From positions 496,001-560,000 of the forward strand of contig CP046106.1 of NCBI GenBank assembly GCA_013343275.1: 64,000 nt of DNA. Direction: 5' to 3'. This DNA comes from Candidatus Nanohaloarchaea archaeon (GTDB lineage Archaea > Nanohalarchaeota > Nanosalinia > Nanosalinales > Nanosalinaceae). A program made the translations under genes and the position numbers. Shown here in pieces: positions 1-8,019 of this stretch. Within the stretch, counting starts at the first letter, position 1, and each line of letters starts with the position of its first letter. The notes under the pieces were generated by a model. It was not told where the DNA came from. It was given only the letters and a program-made list of their open reading frames with translations, and searched no databases.

Positions 1-1
1 T

Positions 2-1105
2 GTCTGCAAGTGCTCGCAGGAGGAAGGCCACGAATACCGTGAGAAAGGTGAGGCCTGCCCTCACAGAGATCAGAGCGAAGAGAAGAACATGGAACTATGG
101 CAGGGCATGAGAAACGGCGATATAGATGAGGGCGAAGCTACCCTTAAGATCAAGACCGATATGCAGCACAAGAACCCTGCGATAAGAGACTTCGTAGCCT
201 TCAGAATCATCGATGACGCAGAACACCCTATCACCGGTGACAAGTACCGGGTATGGCCTCTGCTGGACTTCCAGGGCGCGATCGAAGACCATGTAATGGG
301 CACGACCCATATTGTCCGAGGTAAGGAGCTGCGGGCATCGACAAAAAGACAGAAGTTTATCTACGACTACCTTGGCTGGGACTATCCTCACATCCAGTAC
401 TGGGGCAATGTAAAGATCTCGGGATTCGAAGCTCCTGTAAGCACTTCAACACTTACAGAGATGATGGAGAACGGCGAGCTTGATGGATGGGATGATCCAC
501 GTGCCCCGACACTTAGAGCGCTGCGGAAGAGAGGATTCCAGCCGGAGGCACTTCAGAACTTCTACATCGAGATGGGAGTCTCCGAGAAAGATATCGAGGC
601 CAGTACAGAAACACTGGAATCACACAACCGTAAAATTGTAGATGACGGGGCCGAGAGAAGGTTTTTCGTGGAGAATCCTGTAGAGCTGGAGATTTCAGGA
701 ATTCCAGAAGACATAGAACCTCACATGGCCCGCCACCCTGATCAGGACTGGGGAACGCGGAGCTTCGACCTTGAGAGAGATGACGGCACAGTTACAGTGC
801 TTGTAGAGGAGAACGACCTTGAAGACGGTTTCCTCAGGTTAAAAGGCCTCTGCAATATCGAAATCCAGGGAGAGACTGCAGAGTACCGAGAGGGAGACCA
901 TACCGAGGCGCTGGATAGAGATGCCAGCATAGTTCACTGGGTTCCAGCAAGTGCAGAAAAGGCCCGGGTTTTCATGCCGGACGGCAGAGAGATCGAAGGC
1001 CGTATAGAGCCTTCAGAGTACGAGAATGATACGGTCTACCAGTTCGAGAGGTTCGGTTTTGTTAGGTGCGAGGAAGAAGGAGAGTTCTACTTCGCCCACG
1101 AGTAA
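2..1105 (+). CDS. gltX: Glutamyl-tRNA synthetase, archaeal type (5' end outside window)
   Basis: Charges tRNA-Glu (and in many archaea tRNA-Gln) with glutamate. The frame is open from base 2, so the N-terminal HIGH half lies upstream of the window and only 367 codons are seen. Visible hallmarks are a Cys-rich insert (CKC, then CPHR) at the very start, the block GTTHIVRGKELRASTKRQ, the KMSKS-like VSTSTLTEM motif, the diagnostic GWDDPRAPTLRALRKRG block, and then a beta-barrel anticodon-binding region to the end. The usual Lys after the STS of the KMSKS-like motif is a Thr here. ATG at 89 lies well inside the conserved domain and is not the true start. Confidence 0.95.
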   Translation, partial: VCKCSQEEGHEYREKGEACPHRDQSEEKNMELWQGMRNGDIDEGEATLKIKTDMQHKNPAIRDFVAFRIIDDAEHPITGDKYRVWPLLDFQGAIEDHVMGTTHIVRGKELRASTKRQKFIYDYLGWDYPHIQYWGNVKISGFEAPVSTSTLTEMMENGELDGWDDPRAPTLRALRKRGFQPEALQNFYIEMGVSEKDIEASTETLESHNRKIVDDGAERRFFVENPVELEISGIPEDIEPHMARHPDQDWGTRSFDLERDDGTVTVLVEENDLEDGFLRLKGLCNIEIQGETAEYREGDHTEALDRDASIVHWVPASAEKARVFMPDGREIEGRIEPSEYENDTVYQFERFGFVRCEEEGEFYFAHE

Positions 1106-1217
1106 AAGAAGGCCTTTTGACTTGAAAGTAGTATCGGAGGAGAATACAACTTCTCCTCTACAGATTTACTTATTACCCTCCTTCCCTCATTAATGTTCAC
1201 GGGGGAGGTGGATAATT

Positions 1218-1361
1218 CTGAAGACCGAAGTCGACAGGTTAGGCCTCTGCGTTATCTGCGGAGATAGAGTCCACAGCCAGGAAGACTACCTGCAAGCATC
1301 CGAAGGCTACTGTCACCAGAGCTGCGTAAACAATACTCGTATAGTAGAAGCTGAGGCCTAA
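1218..1361 (+). CDS. Small zinc-ribbon protein, probable non-ATG start
   Basis: A 47-codon ORF not opening with ATG. It encodes a compact treble-clef-like pattern, CVICGD followed after about 20 residues by YCHQSC, which should bind one zinc. A strong Shine-Dalgarno sequence, GGAGGTG (1204-1210), precedes CTG at 1218; ATT at 1215 is the other candidate start. A TATA-like stretch near 1163-1173 fits a promoter. No conserved function is recognised. The clean Cys pattern and the good ribosome-binding site are the reasons for calling it; the odd start codon is the reason for doubt. Confidence 0.5.
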   Translation: MKTEVDRLGLCVICGDRVHSQEDYLQASEGYCHQSCVNNTRIVEAEA

Positions 1362-1423
1362 CAGCGAAGAAAAAACCACAAACACTTTCTTTTTCTTCTT
1401 TCTTAGACGGCCTTTGAAAAGTA

Positions 1424-1566
1424 TGGGAAAGCCGGGAATCGAACCCGGGACCTCTGCGTATCTCACAAACGAATTGTTTTATTTAATCATCAAGGCCTTC
1501 CGTCGGCCTCTCATTGCTCATAAAGTTGTTATGAGCGCAGCGCTCTAACCGCTGAGCTACTTTCCC
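1424..1566 (-). tRNA. tRNA-Met (CAT), elongator type, with 70-nt intron
   Basis: The minus strand folds as a standard tRNA: acceptor GGGAAAG/CTTTCCC with discriminator A, D arm GCTC/GAGC, anticodon stem CTGCG/CGCAG, T arm CCGGG/CCCGG with TTCGATT loop. The loop CTCATAA gives anticodon CAT (complement of 1531-1533). The gene is 143 nt; removing about complement(1460..1529), placed between positions 37 and 38, leaves a 73-nt mature tRNA. This is the usual archaeal intron site, cut by the splicing endonuclease at a bulge-helix-bulge. An Ile-CAU identity (lysidine/agmatidine type) cannot be fully excluded from the anticodon alone. Confidence 0.9.
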
Positions 1567-1668
1567 AAACTTTGAAGCGAAGTTTGATCACGCTCGGCTC
1601 CAAAGGAACCGACTTCAGAAAGTTCCTGAACGCCACCGTAGGTGGCTTCACGCGTGCCGCACTCCGCG
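1566..1668 (-). repeat. Hairpin-rich spacer between tRNA-Val and tRNA-Met
   Basis: The 113-base gap between the two tRNA genes is packed with small inverted repeats. In + coordinates: CAAACTT/AAGTTTG (1566-1572, 1580-1586); TCGGCTCC/GGAACCGA around AAA (1594-1612); GAAcGCCACC/GGTGGCTTC around GTA (1628-1649); weaker CGCG arms (1651-1668). The second hairpin has a C-A mismatch when read on the + strand but a G-U pair on the - strand, so it is better formed in the tRNA-Val to tRNA-Met transcript. It may be a processing spacer of a tRNA precursor; function is unknown. Confidence 0.6.
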
Positions 1669-1679
1669 TTAGGAGGCGA

Positions 1680-1753
1680 TGGGTTCGCCCGGATTCGAAC
1701 CGGGGATCTCCGCCATGTCAAGGCGGTGTCATAACCAGCTAGACCACGAACCC
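1680..1753 (-). tRNA. tRNA-Val (GAC)
   Basis: A 74-nt cloverleaf on the minus strand: acceptor GGGTTCG/CGAACCC with discriminator A, anticodon stem CCGCC/GGCGG with loop TTGACAT (anticodon GAC, complement of 1717-1719), T arm CCCGG/CCGGG with loop TTCGAAT. No intron. It lies 113 nt upstream of tRNA-Met on the same strand, so both may come from one precursor. CCA is not encoded. Confidence 0.95.
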
Positions 1754-1830
1754 TTAGACGGTTAATTGATGGTTGGGAGTGTACTTTTTTGAATCACTTG
1801 CAGTATTTTGGTTATTGTTTTTCTGGTTAG

Positions 1831-1840
1831 GCTTAAATAG
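1831..1840 (+). promoter_or_regulatory. TATA-like promoter of the small zinc-ribbon gene at 1879
   Basis: GCTTAAATAG is a typical archaeal TATA box. It lies about 30 bp before a GAGGTAAG Shine-Dalgarno-like stretch and 39 bp before the ATG at 1879. The rest of the 1754-1878 gap shows nothing else. Confidence 0.5.
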
Positions 1841-1878
1841 TTAGGAAGACCATTTCTGGGTAGAGGTAAGAACTGTCG

Positions 1879-2034
1879 ATGAGCGTGGAGTGTGAGAAGT
1901 GCGGTAACGATTTGCAGGTTAATCCTGTTGACAAACCGAACGTGGACTGGATGAAAGTTGTCTGCAGCGAATGTGGTCATGTAGAGAATATTTCGATGAT
2001 CCGGCTTTCTGCTACAGCAACTCAGGAGAGATAA
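1879..2034 (+). CDS. Small zinc-ribbon protein
   Basis: A 51-residue ORF with two CxxC knuckles, CEKCG near residue 5 and CSECG near residue 29, the pattern of a single rubredoxin-like zinc ribbon. The spacing of about 20 residues between knuckles fits one domain filling the protein. A GAGGTAAG site precedes the ATG by eight bases and a TATA-like box lies further upstream. No partner or function is recognised. Proteins of this kind in archaea are often accessory to RNA polymerase or the ribosome, but nothing here shows it. Confidence 0.65.
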   Translation: MSVECEKCGNDLQVNPVDKPNVDWMKVVCSECGHVENISMIRLSATATQER

Positions 2035-2118
2035 CAAAGTAAAAAATCTCTCCACCACCGATTTTCGGTTTTTCGAAGATGTTAAAAGTTCTCAGGCCTT
2101 ATTTTCTGGTAGATAGTT

Positions 2119-2652
2119 ATGGTAAATAAATGGCAAGATTACGAGACAGGGCCTGATGCGCCTGAAGAAATCTATGCAATTGTTGAAAATCCGACCGGAA
2201 CAAAGAACAAGTACGAATACGACAAGGAGAAGGAGTCTGTAGTTCTGGACAGAGTTCTTCACTCCGCAGTACATTATCCAGGAGACTACGGGTTCATCCC
2301 GCAGGCCTACTACGAGGACGGCGATCCAATGGACATCCTAGTCCTCACTACTCACGCCACCTTCCCTGGCTGTGTAATCGAGTGCAGGCCTATTGGAATC
2401 CTGTACATGGATGATGGAGGCGAGCAGGACGACAACATTATCGCAGTTCCAACCGAAGATCCAAGATGGGACGGCGTTGACAGCCTCGACGATCTATCCG
2501 ACCACAAGAAAGAGGAGATTGCAGAGTTCTTCAAGACCTACAAGAACCTCGAACCTAAGAAGCATGTCGAAATCGAGGGATGGGGCGGACAGGACGACGC
2601 ACACGACGCAATCAACCGCTCAATGGAACTCTACAGCGAAAAGTTTGAGTAA
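2119..2652 (+). CDS. ppa: Inorganic pyrophosphatase, family I
   Basis: Hydrolyses pyrophosphate to two phosphates in the cytoplasm, pulling tRNA charging and nucleic acid synthesis forward. The 177-residue length is normal for the hexameric soluble family. Key features are the N-terminal KYEYDKE substrate segment, the GDYGFIP block, the signature DGDPMDILV with its Mg-binding Asp residues, and the late EDPRWDGV segment. It is preceded by ordinary intergenic sequence and appears to be a single gene, ending before a convergent minus-strand gene at 2690. Confidence 0.96.
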   Translation: MVNKWQDYETGPDAPEEIYAIVENPTGTKNKYEYDKEKESVVLDRVLHSAVHYPGDYGFIPQAYYEDGDPMDILVLTTHATFPGCVIECRPIGILYMDDGGEQDDNIIAVPTEDPRWDGVDSLDDLSDHKKEEIAEFFKTYKNLEPKKHVEIEGWGGQDDAHDAINRSMELYSEKFE

Positions 2653-2689
2653 AAAATTCCCCGGAGGCCTGATAAAGAGGGCCTTCTCT

Positions 2690-3211
2690 TCATTTTCTAT
2701 TTCTTTCTACAAGTACTGCATTTCCTCCTGTTTCTCTGCGTATAGGAGTTACTTTTCCCGCAGTTTCAGTGCTTATATCCAGGGCCAGCTCTTCGACTTC
2801 GGGCAGTTCTCCTCCTGCATCTCTTTCTACTTCCGTCATTAGTGCTGCATCGAGGCCCTCATCTACCTTCCTTGCTATTGACTTGTAGTTCTCTACGGGA
2901 TTGTTTCTGGTGTTTTCCGGGTTGTATCTAAGCACTCCGGGCTTTGGAACCATCAACATTGCGGATTCGGTTCCGAGTTCGCCGCTGTAGTCCCACTCGA
3001 AAACGTTGGATTCTATATCATACTCAGGGCTTTCCTGTCCTGGAACTCCAAGCCAGTAAGGTTCTGACTCCACGCCTTGTTCCTCAAAGCTGTCTGCAGC
3101 ATCGTAAAGCCACTGATTTCTCTCAGTTTGCAGAGACTTGCCTGTAGCTACAACCGCTGTCGAACCATCTTCCTCCAGTCTTTCAGCAACATACTCATAC
3201 AGGCCCGTCAT
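2690..3211 (-). CDS. Uncharacterised protein downstream of ABC exporter
   Basis: A 173-residue acidic protein with no domain I recognise. ATG at 3211 (MTGLYEYVAERLEED) is preferred over a TTG at 3235, since the ORF between them has no ribosome-binding site or clear content. It has no membrane segments. The N-terminal part reads like an alpha/beta fold, with a hydrophobic strand STAVVATG. It follows the ABC permease gene by 46 bases and may be the last gene of that operon. The function is unknown. Confidence 0.6.
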   Translation of the reverse strand: MTGLYEYVAERLEEDGSTAVVATGKSLQTERNQWLYDAADSFEEQGVESEPYWLGVPGQESPEYDIESNVFEWDYSGELGTESAMLMVPKPGVLRYNPENTRNNPVENYKSIARKVDEGLDAALMTEVERDAGGELPEVEELALDISTETAGKVTPIRRETGGNAVLVERNRK

Positions 3212-3257
3212 ATTTTCGTTACCGCCGATCAACAACTTAACTGTTGTGGTGCGGTTT

Positions 3258-4070
3258 CTAGCTGCCGGTACTGGAGTAGTTGCTGAGGCCGTATTTCCAG
3301 AACCTGTAGGCCAGGAAGTAGAATACCGGGCCTACAAACGGCGTGACGAGTTTCCAGGTGTGGAAGCCTTCTTTTCCGAGCAGGAAGGATACAGGGAAGA
3401 ATGATGCGAAGGCTAGCGGTATCAGTGTGACGAGCAGGGCCTGTATCACTACGCCGAATATTCCTATAGGGTATTTTCTGAAGTTGCTGATGCGGAAGAT
3501 CAGCCAGATTGCGCTGCGGGAGGTACCTGTCCAGAATGCAGTGGTTGAGAACACCAGGTAGATCGAGGCCACTACAAGTATTCCGCTGACCATTGCAGAT
3601 GCCGCATAGACTAGTTCAACTAGGCCAAGGTTCAGGCCTATTTTTGTGCCTGCATAGATTACGAGCGCGAAGTTTGCGATTATCTTAGGCAGATTGTTGT
3701 CGTGGACATCGTCAGCATAGACTTGGAATAGCGGGTTCAGAGGCCTTAAGAGGAATCTGTCCATGTCTCCTGAGATTATGTAGTTTTCTCCAAGCCTTGT
3801 GATGTTGAACAGGAACATGTTCTGTATGAAGATTACCATTCCACCGAATCCGGAGAGGAAAAGCATTTCGTTGAACGTCCAGCCCTGCAAGGTCTCAATC
3901 TGTGTGAATACCAGTGTCAGGAAGGATATAGAGACTGCTACACTTACCGTCTGGCCTAGAGCTCCCAGCAGGAAATCTTTTTTGTATACAAGCCTGGATT
4001 TCCAGTACTGTACGAAGTACAGCCAGTAGATTCGGGCGTATTTCCTGAAAGTATCGATTTTGTTTCTCAC
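3258..4070 (-). CDS. ABC-2 type permease (COG3694 / DUF990-like)
   Basis: Membrane half of an ABC exporter, 270 residues with about six hydrophobic segments. The pattern near residues 70-115, including GEN-YIISGDMDRFLLRPLNP, is typical of the ABC-2 permease pair that travels with a COG4586 ATPase. It follows the partner permease by four bases and the ATPase lies before that, so the three make one transporter, probably a heterodimeric membrane part plus ATPase dimer. The substrate of this family is not established. Confidence 0.85.
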   Translation of the reverse strand: MRNKIDTFRKYARIYWLYFVQYWKSRLVYKKDFLLGALGQTVSVAVSISFLTLVFTQIETLQGWTFNEMLFLSGFGGMVIFIQNMFLFNITRLGENYIISGDMDRFLLRPLNPLFQVYADDVHDNNLPKIIANFALVIYAGTKIGLNLGLVELVYAASAMVSGILVVASIYLVFSTTAFWTGTSRSAIWLIFRISNFRKYPIGIFGVVIQALLVTLIPLAFASFFPVSFLLGKEGFHTWKLVTPFVGPVFYFLAYRFWKYGLSNYSSTGS

Positions 4071-4074
4071 CGTC

Positions 4075-4857
4075 TTAGCCTCCCTGCACCGTCAGTCTTT
4101 TCTTTGCTTTTCGCCAGAGAAGCTCTGCGAGAACGAACAGAACTACTATCCACGCTACCTGTAACCCCAGAACGCGGAGAGCGCTCTCCGCTGTACCCTG
4201 GTAGATAGAGATAGGGCCGTCTACCATCCACGGGAAGGGAGTGAGATAGAATAGCTGTCTGATTCCTTCCGGCACCAGGTACAGCGGGATCATTGCTCCG
4301 GATAGAAGGCCTGCCAGCATTGTTCTCATCATTCTGAGACTCCAGCCTACCTTCGTCCAGAAGACTAGCATCGATGTAGCATAGGAAAGTACGATAGCTA
4401 GGTTCAGAGTCAGGAACAGCGAGGCCAGGAATACTACGGCATCTGCCGGGCCTGGTATTCCCACGTTCAGGAAGGCTATACCTGCCAGTAGTGCCGGGAG
4501 ACCTCTGATAACCATTTTGAAGGATGATCGGCCTATTTCGTAGAAGTATAGCTGTGATCTCAGGGAGACAGGCTTTTTCAGTTCGTTGACTATTGTTCCT
4601 CTCCTGATCCTGTCGCCGACCCAGTTTTCCAGGTTGGCCGAGGTAGCGTTGTTTATCACACGGGCCAGCGCCACGTACGATATAATTGTGCTGAAAGGTA
4701 CTGCAAGTGTTCCTGAGGCCGCGATCGCCTTCCAGACATAGTAGAAAAGTACCAGCGAGATAAGAGTGGAGCCTATACCTGAGAGTGTGTTTGCCCTGTA
4801 CTGCAGGCCTTCTCTGAGACCTACTTTTGTGAAAGAGAGGTACTTGCCGAGTTTCAT
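4075..4857 (-). CDS. ABC-2 type permease (COG4587-like)
   Basis: Second membrane component of the exporter, 260 residues, about six membrane segments. The conserved first cytoplasmic loop is seen as WVGDRIRRGTIVNELKKPVSLRSQLYFYEIG, which is typical of this permease family. Its start abuts the stop of the ATPase gene and its stop is four bases from the next permease, so the genes are translated together. Substrate unknown. Confidence 0.85.
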   Translation of the reverse strand: MKLGKYLSFTKVGLREGLQYRANTLSGIGSTLISLVLFYYVWKAIAASGTLAVPFSTIISYVALARVINNATSANLENWVGDRIRRGTIVNELKKPVSLRSQLYFYEIGRSSFKMVIRGLPALLAGIAFLNVGIPGPADAVVFLASLFLTLNLAIVLSYATSMLVFWTKVGWSLRMMRTMLAGLLSGAMIPLYLVPEGIRQLFYLTPFPWMVDGPISIYQGTAESALRVLGLQVAWIVVLFVLAELLWRKAKKRLTVQGG

Positions 4858-5838
4858 CTACAGGCCCTCGTTGTACACCTTTTTCACTACAGTTTCTATA
4901 TCCGGCTCCCTGATCTGGAAGTCAAGCACATCGTAGTTATCGAGTACTTCTCTCATCAGGTCGCTGGCAGAGATTACCTCGCGGTCGAAAACTATCTCTA
5001 CATGGCCGTCATCCTGATTGATCTCCTTTATGCCTTCCAGTTCAAGCTCGACAGGCTCTGTACCTCTGGTATCCATAACCAGTCTCCTCGAGGTGAATCT
5101 GTTCACCAAGGTGTCCAGCTCTCCATCGTAGATCTTCTTCCCTTCATCCAGAACCACTATTCTATCACAGAGGTCCTCTATATCGCCGATATCGTGCGTT
5201 GTCAGCATTACAGTGATATCTTTCTCCCTGTTCATCTTCTTGATGAAGTCCCTGATCCTTTCCTTAACTGCAACATCTAGGCCGATAGTAGGCTCATCGA
5301 GATAGACAATTTTAGGATGGTGGAGGAAGGCTGCTGCCAGCTCGCACCTCATCTTCTGGCCCAGCGAAAGTTTCCGGACAGGCTGGTCCCAGAAATCGGA
5401 GAGCTGGAGAACCTCGTCGAACTCCTCTATACGGGCCTCGTAGTCCTCATCGCTGACCTCATAGATCTCTTTCAGGAGCTTGAAACTTTCTTTTACCGGC
5501 AGATCCCACCAGAGCTGTGTTTTCTGTCCGAACACCACTCCAATATTCATTGCGTTTTTCTTTCTATGTTTATGCGGATCTCTTCCGTCAACCTCAATTT
5601 GGCCGGAAGATGGCTCGAGAATACCTGTTAACATCTTTACAGTAGTGGATTTTCCAGCGCCGTTGGCCCCGATATACCCTATCATCTCGCCTTCCTCGAT
5701 CTCAAGGTTCAGATCCTCTACGGCGTGAACTTCCTCGTAGTCCCGGGAGAGAAAGCTTTTCAGATATCCTTTGATACCCTCTCCTCTCTGGTAGATTCGG
5801 AAAGTCTTGTTCAGGTTCTCGGCTTTGATTAAACTCAT
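4858..5838 (-). CDS. ABC transporter ATPase (COG4586-like)
   Basis: Energises the two ABC-2 permeases that follow. From ATG 5838 (MSLIKAENLNKTF) the 326-residue chain has Walker A GANGAGKST (57-65), Q-loop Gln105, signature LSLGQ (157-161, in place of LSGGQ), Walker B IVYLDEP (177-183), and switch His214, then a C-terminal domain ending near VVKKVYNEGL. An upstream in-frame ATG at 5877 would overlap the next gene and add residues unlike the family, so it is rejected. First gene of a four-gene minus-strand operon. Confidence 0.93.
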   Translation of the reverse strand: MSLIKAENLNKTFRIYQRGEGIKGYLKSFLSRDYEEVHAVEDLNLEIEEGEMIGYIGANGAGKSTTVKMLTGILEPSSGQIEVDGRDPHKHRKKNAMNIGVVFGQKTQLWWDLPVKESFKLLKEIYEVSDEDYEARIEEFDEVLQLSDFWDQPVRKLSLGQKMRCELAAAFLHHPKIVYLDEPTIGLDVAVKERIRDFIKKMNREKDITVMLTTHDIGDIEDLCDRIVVLDEGKKIYDGELDTLVNRFTSRRLVMDTRGTEPVELELEGIKEINQDDGHVEIVFDREVISASDLMREVLDNYDVLDFQIREPDIETVVKKVYNEGL

Positions 5839-5864
5839 AGAAAAGAAGTTTTCAGCACAATTTT

Positions 5865-6263
5865 TTAACTTCTCCACCAGGGCTCATATGTCTCGAGGTA
5901 TGAGGGTTCTCTAGGCAACTCGGCACCATCTATAGAAAAATAAACCGAGTAATCTCCGTCTGCTACTCTGAGGAATTGATCGCCATCCACTGTAACCAGC
6001 ATCTTTGACTCAGTTCGCGGACTCTCCTCATAAGGATCCATTCCGTAACTGTCAAGTATTGAAGTTGACAAATCCGGGGAAAGTTCTGCTCTTTCGAGAG
6101 GTCTGTAGCCCGAGAAATCGAAGAATAAATCTTCTTTCCGGAAACCTCTAGCAGGTAGTTGAGTCCTTGCCTCATCAATATCGGTCAGATGCACAAGCGA
6201 AACCTCATCTTTATCTAGAAAACTATGCGTCTTATTCCAACCTGATTCGCCAGCATCTGCCAT
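5865..6263 (-). CDS. Uncharacterised acidic protein
   Basis: A 132-residue soluble protein from ATG 6263 (MADAGESGWNKTHSFL). No recognised domain. The sequence has a strand-like segment LFFDFSGYRP and ends LETYEPWWRS. It is transcribed ahead of the ABC operon with a gap of only 26 bases, so it may share that transcript. Several other small orphan acidic proteins occur in this window (29,501; 30,358; 57,707); a shared phrase of the DLYFDF/DLFFDF kind is seen here and in the 29,501 protein, but it is too short to call homology. Confidence 0.55.
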   Translation of the reverse strand: MADAGESGWNKTHSFLDKDEVSLVHLTDIDEARTQLPARGFRKEDLFFDFSGYRPLERAELSPDLSTSILDSYGMDPYEESPRTESKMLVTVDGDQFLRVADGDYSVYFSIDGAELPREPSYLETYEPWWRS

Positions 6264-6339
6264 CAACAAAAAACCACCAAGCAAAACTTTTATCGATTAC
6301 TGAGAGAAATAAAGAAAGGAATACGTAAAGAGCCAAGGA

Positions 6340-7974
6340 CTATTCCTTCACCTTGACAGGCACTCCTTTCTCCTTCAAAAGCTCTACCTGGCGCTTGACG
6401 AAGTCTTCCTCATTAGATCCCTTTGTCGCAATCATGTAGACCTGTGCATCTCCAAAAGGCCTCATAACCCTTCCAGCCCTCTGAGTTGCCTGTCTACGGG
6501 AACCTCCCTGGCCCGACATGATGATTCCAACTTCTGTATCGGGTAGGTCAAGGCCTTCATCTCCGATCCTGGAGACAATGATCGTATTCATCTTGTCCTG
6601 ACGGAAGTCCTCAAAGTACTCCTCTCTGTCGTCAAAGTCAGTCTCACCGGAGATGAACGGTATATCGAACTTCTCAGAGATTTCCTCTCCCTGATCTATC
6701 CAGTCACAGAAGATAATCGTTTTCTCATCCTGATGCTCCTCCAGTAGATCCTCCAGCATAGGAATCTTCGCAGGGTTCTTAGAAGCCACTATTGCTTTCT
6801 TGATACCTGAGGCCTCCTCGTACTTGTGACGGTAGAAATCGGACTCCCATTCCACAAGGTTGATCTCTACATCCGGCTTGACAACGTAGCCTTCCGAGAA
6901 GAAACGGGCCCAGTCGCCGCCGATCTCCTGACCGATTAAAGCAAATATCTCCCGTTCCTTGGAGTCTTCCCTGACAGGGGAGGCCGATAGGCCTATCCTG
7001 CGGGTTGACTGTAGCGAAGCAGTCTTCCTGAACAGTTTGGATGGAATATGGTGTACTTCGTCGAAGATGATCAGGCCCCATTCCTTCTGGAATAGAGAGG
7101 TCTTCTCTCCAGCCATGTGGTATGTTGCGATCGTCACGTCCTTCATCTTCTTCTGATCTCCGTGGTACTGGCCGATCTGGTCCTCTGTCAGAGTTGTTTT
7201 GTCAAGTATTTCTCTTTTCCACTGGTTTACGAGCGATCTCTGCGGTACAAGTACCAGTGTCGGTGCGTCAACCTTCGCCATAAGGCCTATGCTGGTTACA
7301 GTCTTTCCTGATCCTGCAGGGTTGGCAAGTACTGCTGCTCTTTTCTCGTAGGCCTTTTCGACGTATTCTTCCTGGTAGTCACGTAGCTCTATTCCTTTGA
7401 GATCACAGCCAATTTTTTCGCTGGATTCCCGGAATTTTGAGTTGTCCTCTACCGGGTAGCCTTTCTTTAGAAGCGCTTTCTTGATCTCTGCGCGGGATTT
7501 AGCTCCCATCTGGATTCGGGACTTGGTGTCGGAGAGGTCGACGGAGAGATTCTGTCTTACTTTGTCGATTCCTCGGGCCCATTCCATTCGTTCCGGCTCT
7601 TCTGCTATGAGTACATGAGCCATTCGTTCGTGTTCGATCCGGAACATTTCCTGTTTTTCGTAGGTGCGCTCTACCCATTCGATGAAGTGCGGGTAGGATC
7701 CTACGAGTCGCGTGTATTTCTCCTTCATCTCCTCCAGCGAGAGATCGGAGTTCCAGACATCCATTTCCCTTACCTGGAACTTGTAGTGGTCTCCGGAGGA
7801 TGTTTCCATGTGTGAGATGGAAGATATTTCGCGTAATGTTTCCTCTGTAGGGTTTGAAAGTATAATTTCTCTCTGCGGTTCGAAGAAGACCACCTGATCT
7901 TCCTGCAGTTCATTTACTTTATCGATCAGTTCTTCCTTCGAAAGATCCTCTAGATCCGAATTTTCCTCTGACAT
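6340..7974 (-). CDS. SF2 DNA helicase, XPB/Rad25-like
   Basis: A 544-residue ATP-dependent helicase or translocase, likely for DNA repair or transcription-coupled DNA opening. The first 190 residues are a family-specific damage-recognition-like region. Motor motifs follow: LRDYQ (198-202), Walker A NPAGSGKT (218-225), DEVHH (305-309), motif III SASP (330-333), and the second RecA fold with RIGDEGLDLP and QRAGRVMRP near the C-terminus. ATG 7974 is directly divergent from the methylase at 8020. A separate XPD-like helicase lies at 27,663. Confidence 0.88.
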   Translation of the reverse strand: MSEENSDLEDLSKEELIDKVNELQEDQVVFFEPQREIILSNPTEETLREISSISHMETSSGDHYKFQVREMDVWNSDLSLEEMKEKYTRLVGSYPHFIEWVERTYEKQEMFRIEHERMAHVLIAEEPERMEWARGIDKVRQNLSVDLSDTKSRIQMGAKSRAEIKKALLKKGYPVEDNSKFRESSEKIGCDLKGIELRDYQEEYVEKAYEKRAAVLANPAGSGKTVTSIGLMAKVDAPTLVLVPQRSLVNQWKREILDKTTLTEDQIGQYHGDQKKMKDVTIATYHMAGEKTSLFQKEWGLIIFDEVHHIPSKLFRKTASLQSTRRIGLSASPVREDSKEREIFALIGQEIGGDWARFFSEGYVVKPDVEINLVEWESDFYRHKYEEASGIKKAIVASKNPAKIPMLEDLLEEHQDEKTIIFCDWIDQGEEISEKFDIPFISGETDFDDREEYFEDFRQDKMNTIIVSRIGDEGLDLPDTEVGIIMSGQGGSRRQATQRAGRVMRPFGDAQVYMIATKGSNEEDFVKRQVELLKEKGVPVKVKE

Positions 7975-7991
7975 ACCCGTGTGAAGGAATG

Positions 7992-8004
7992 TTAAATCTT
8001 AAAT
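7992..8004 (+). promoter_or_regulatory. TATA-like promoter for leaderless GTG-start methylase
   Basis: TTAAATCTTAAAT is centred about 22-26 bp before the GTG at 8020, the usual archaeal distance from TATA to the transcription start. The mRNA would begin at or next to the start codon, with no ribosome-binding site needed. The 45-base space also separates it from the divergent helicase gene. Confidence 0.5.
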
Positions 8005-8019
8005 CCCTAATCCTGTTGT

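Noticed and set aside
1566-1668. Hairpin chain as a CRISPR array
   Set aside because: The arms and spacers are not equal units, and no repeat sequence is shared between hairpins; no cas genes are in the window.
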